Assembly (NCBI GenBank): GCA_016838945.1
Contig: JADLKP010000037.1
Location: 1 to 14,325, forward strand
Length of the DNA stretch: 14,325 bases
Source: Methanobrevibacter sp.
GTDB taxonomy: Archaea > Methanobacteriota > Methanobacteria > Methanobacteriales > Methanobacteriaceae
Reading direction: 5' to 3'
Positions 14,325 to 14,325 of this stretch are shown one piece after another. The notes beneath the pieces are model-generated. The model searched no databases, had not been told where the DNA came from, and worked only from the letters and a program-made list of their open reading frames with translations. Position 1 is the first letter of the stretch. The number at the start of each line of letters is the position of its first letter. Position numbers and translations under genes: made by a program.

Positions 14325-14325
14325 G

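Overview
The window reads as chromosomal DNA of a low-GC member of the Bacteroidota, most likely Bacteroidales. Three observations support this. Promoter-like TAnnTTTG boxes, the Bacteroidota -7 element, sit before several genes. The gene sets are typical of the phylum (nadK/dxr/rseP, ftsK followed by lolA, a DUF4932-type lipoprotein-era secreted peptidase, an O/P-type porin). Start codons lack clear Shine-Dalgarno sequences and are preceded by A-rich stretches. No tRNA, rRNA, insertion sequence, phage gene or CRISPR array was seen.

Layout. (1) 1-3673, plus strand: the tail of an unidentified Cys-rich protein, then NAD kinase, DXP reductoisomerase (dxr) and the RseP/S2P site-2 protease, tightly spaced and probably co-transcribed. 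(2) 3674-4037: an intergenic region with ten short, mostly palindromic units spaced about 21-22 bp, the most unusual feature of the window. (3) 4038-6225, plus strand: UDP-glucose 6-dehydrogenase and dTDP-4-dehydrorhamnose reductase, two nucleotide-sugar enzymes 7 bp apart. (4) 6239-8434, minus strand: a two-gene operon of an outer-membrane porin (GTG start) followed by a polytopic inner-membrane nucleoside-recognition-type protein. It converges on the sugar genes through a hairpin that overlaps both stop codons. (5) 8435-8688: a divergent promoter region with a TATCTTTGCA box facing each way. (6) 8689-9618, plus strand: a YitT-family membrane protein followed by a strong terminator. (7) 9619-10099: a 480-bp AT-rich gap with a second, weaker 21-bp periodic array and an operator-like palindrome. 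(8) 10121-12144, plus strand: a secreted HExxH (DUF4932-like) putative metallopeptidase and an NlpC/P60 lipoprotein. (9) 12167-14324, minus strand: lolA and the C-terminal part of ftsK, 4 bp apart.

Most genes are housekeeping or envelope functions: cofactor and isoprenoid synthesis, envelope proteolysis, lipoprotein transport, peptidoglycan hydrolysis, surface polysaccharide precursors and chromosome segregation. The candidate for an undescribed element is the pair of ~21-bp phased repeat arrays at 3711-3918 and 9743-9890. Neighbouring units within each resemble each other and many cores are hyphenated palindromes. Their function is unknown from sequence alone.
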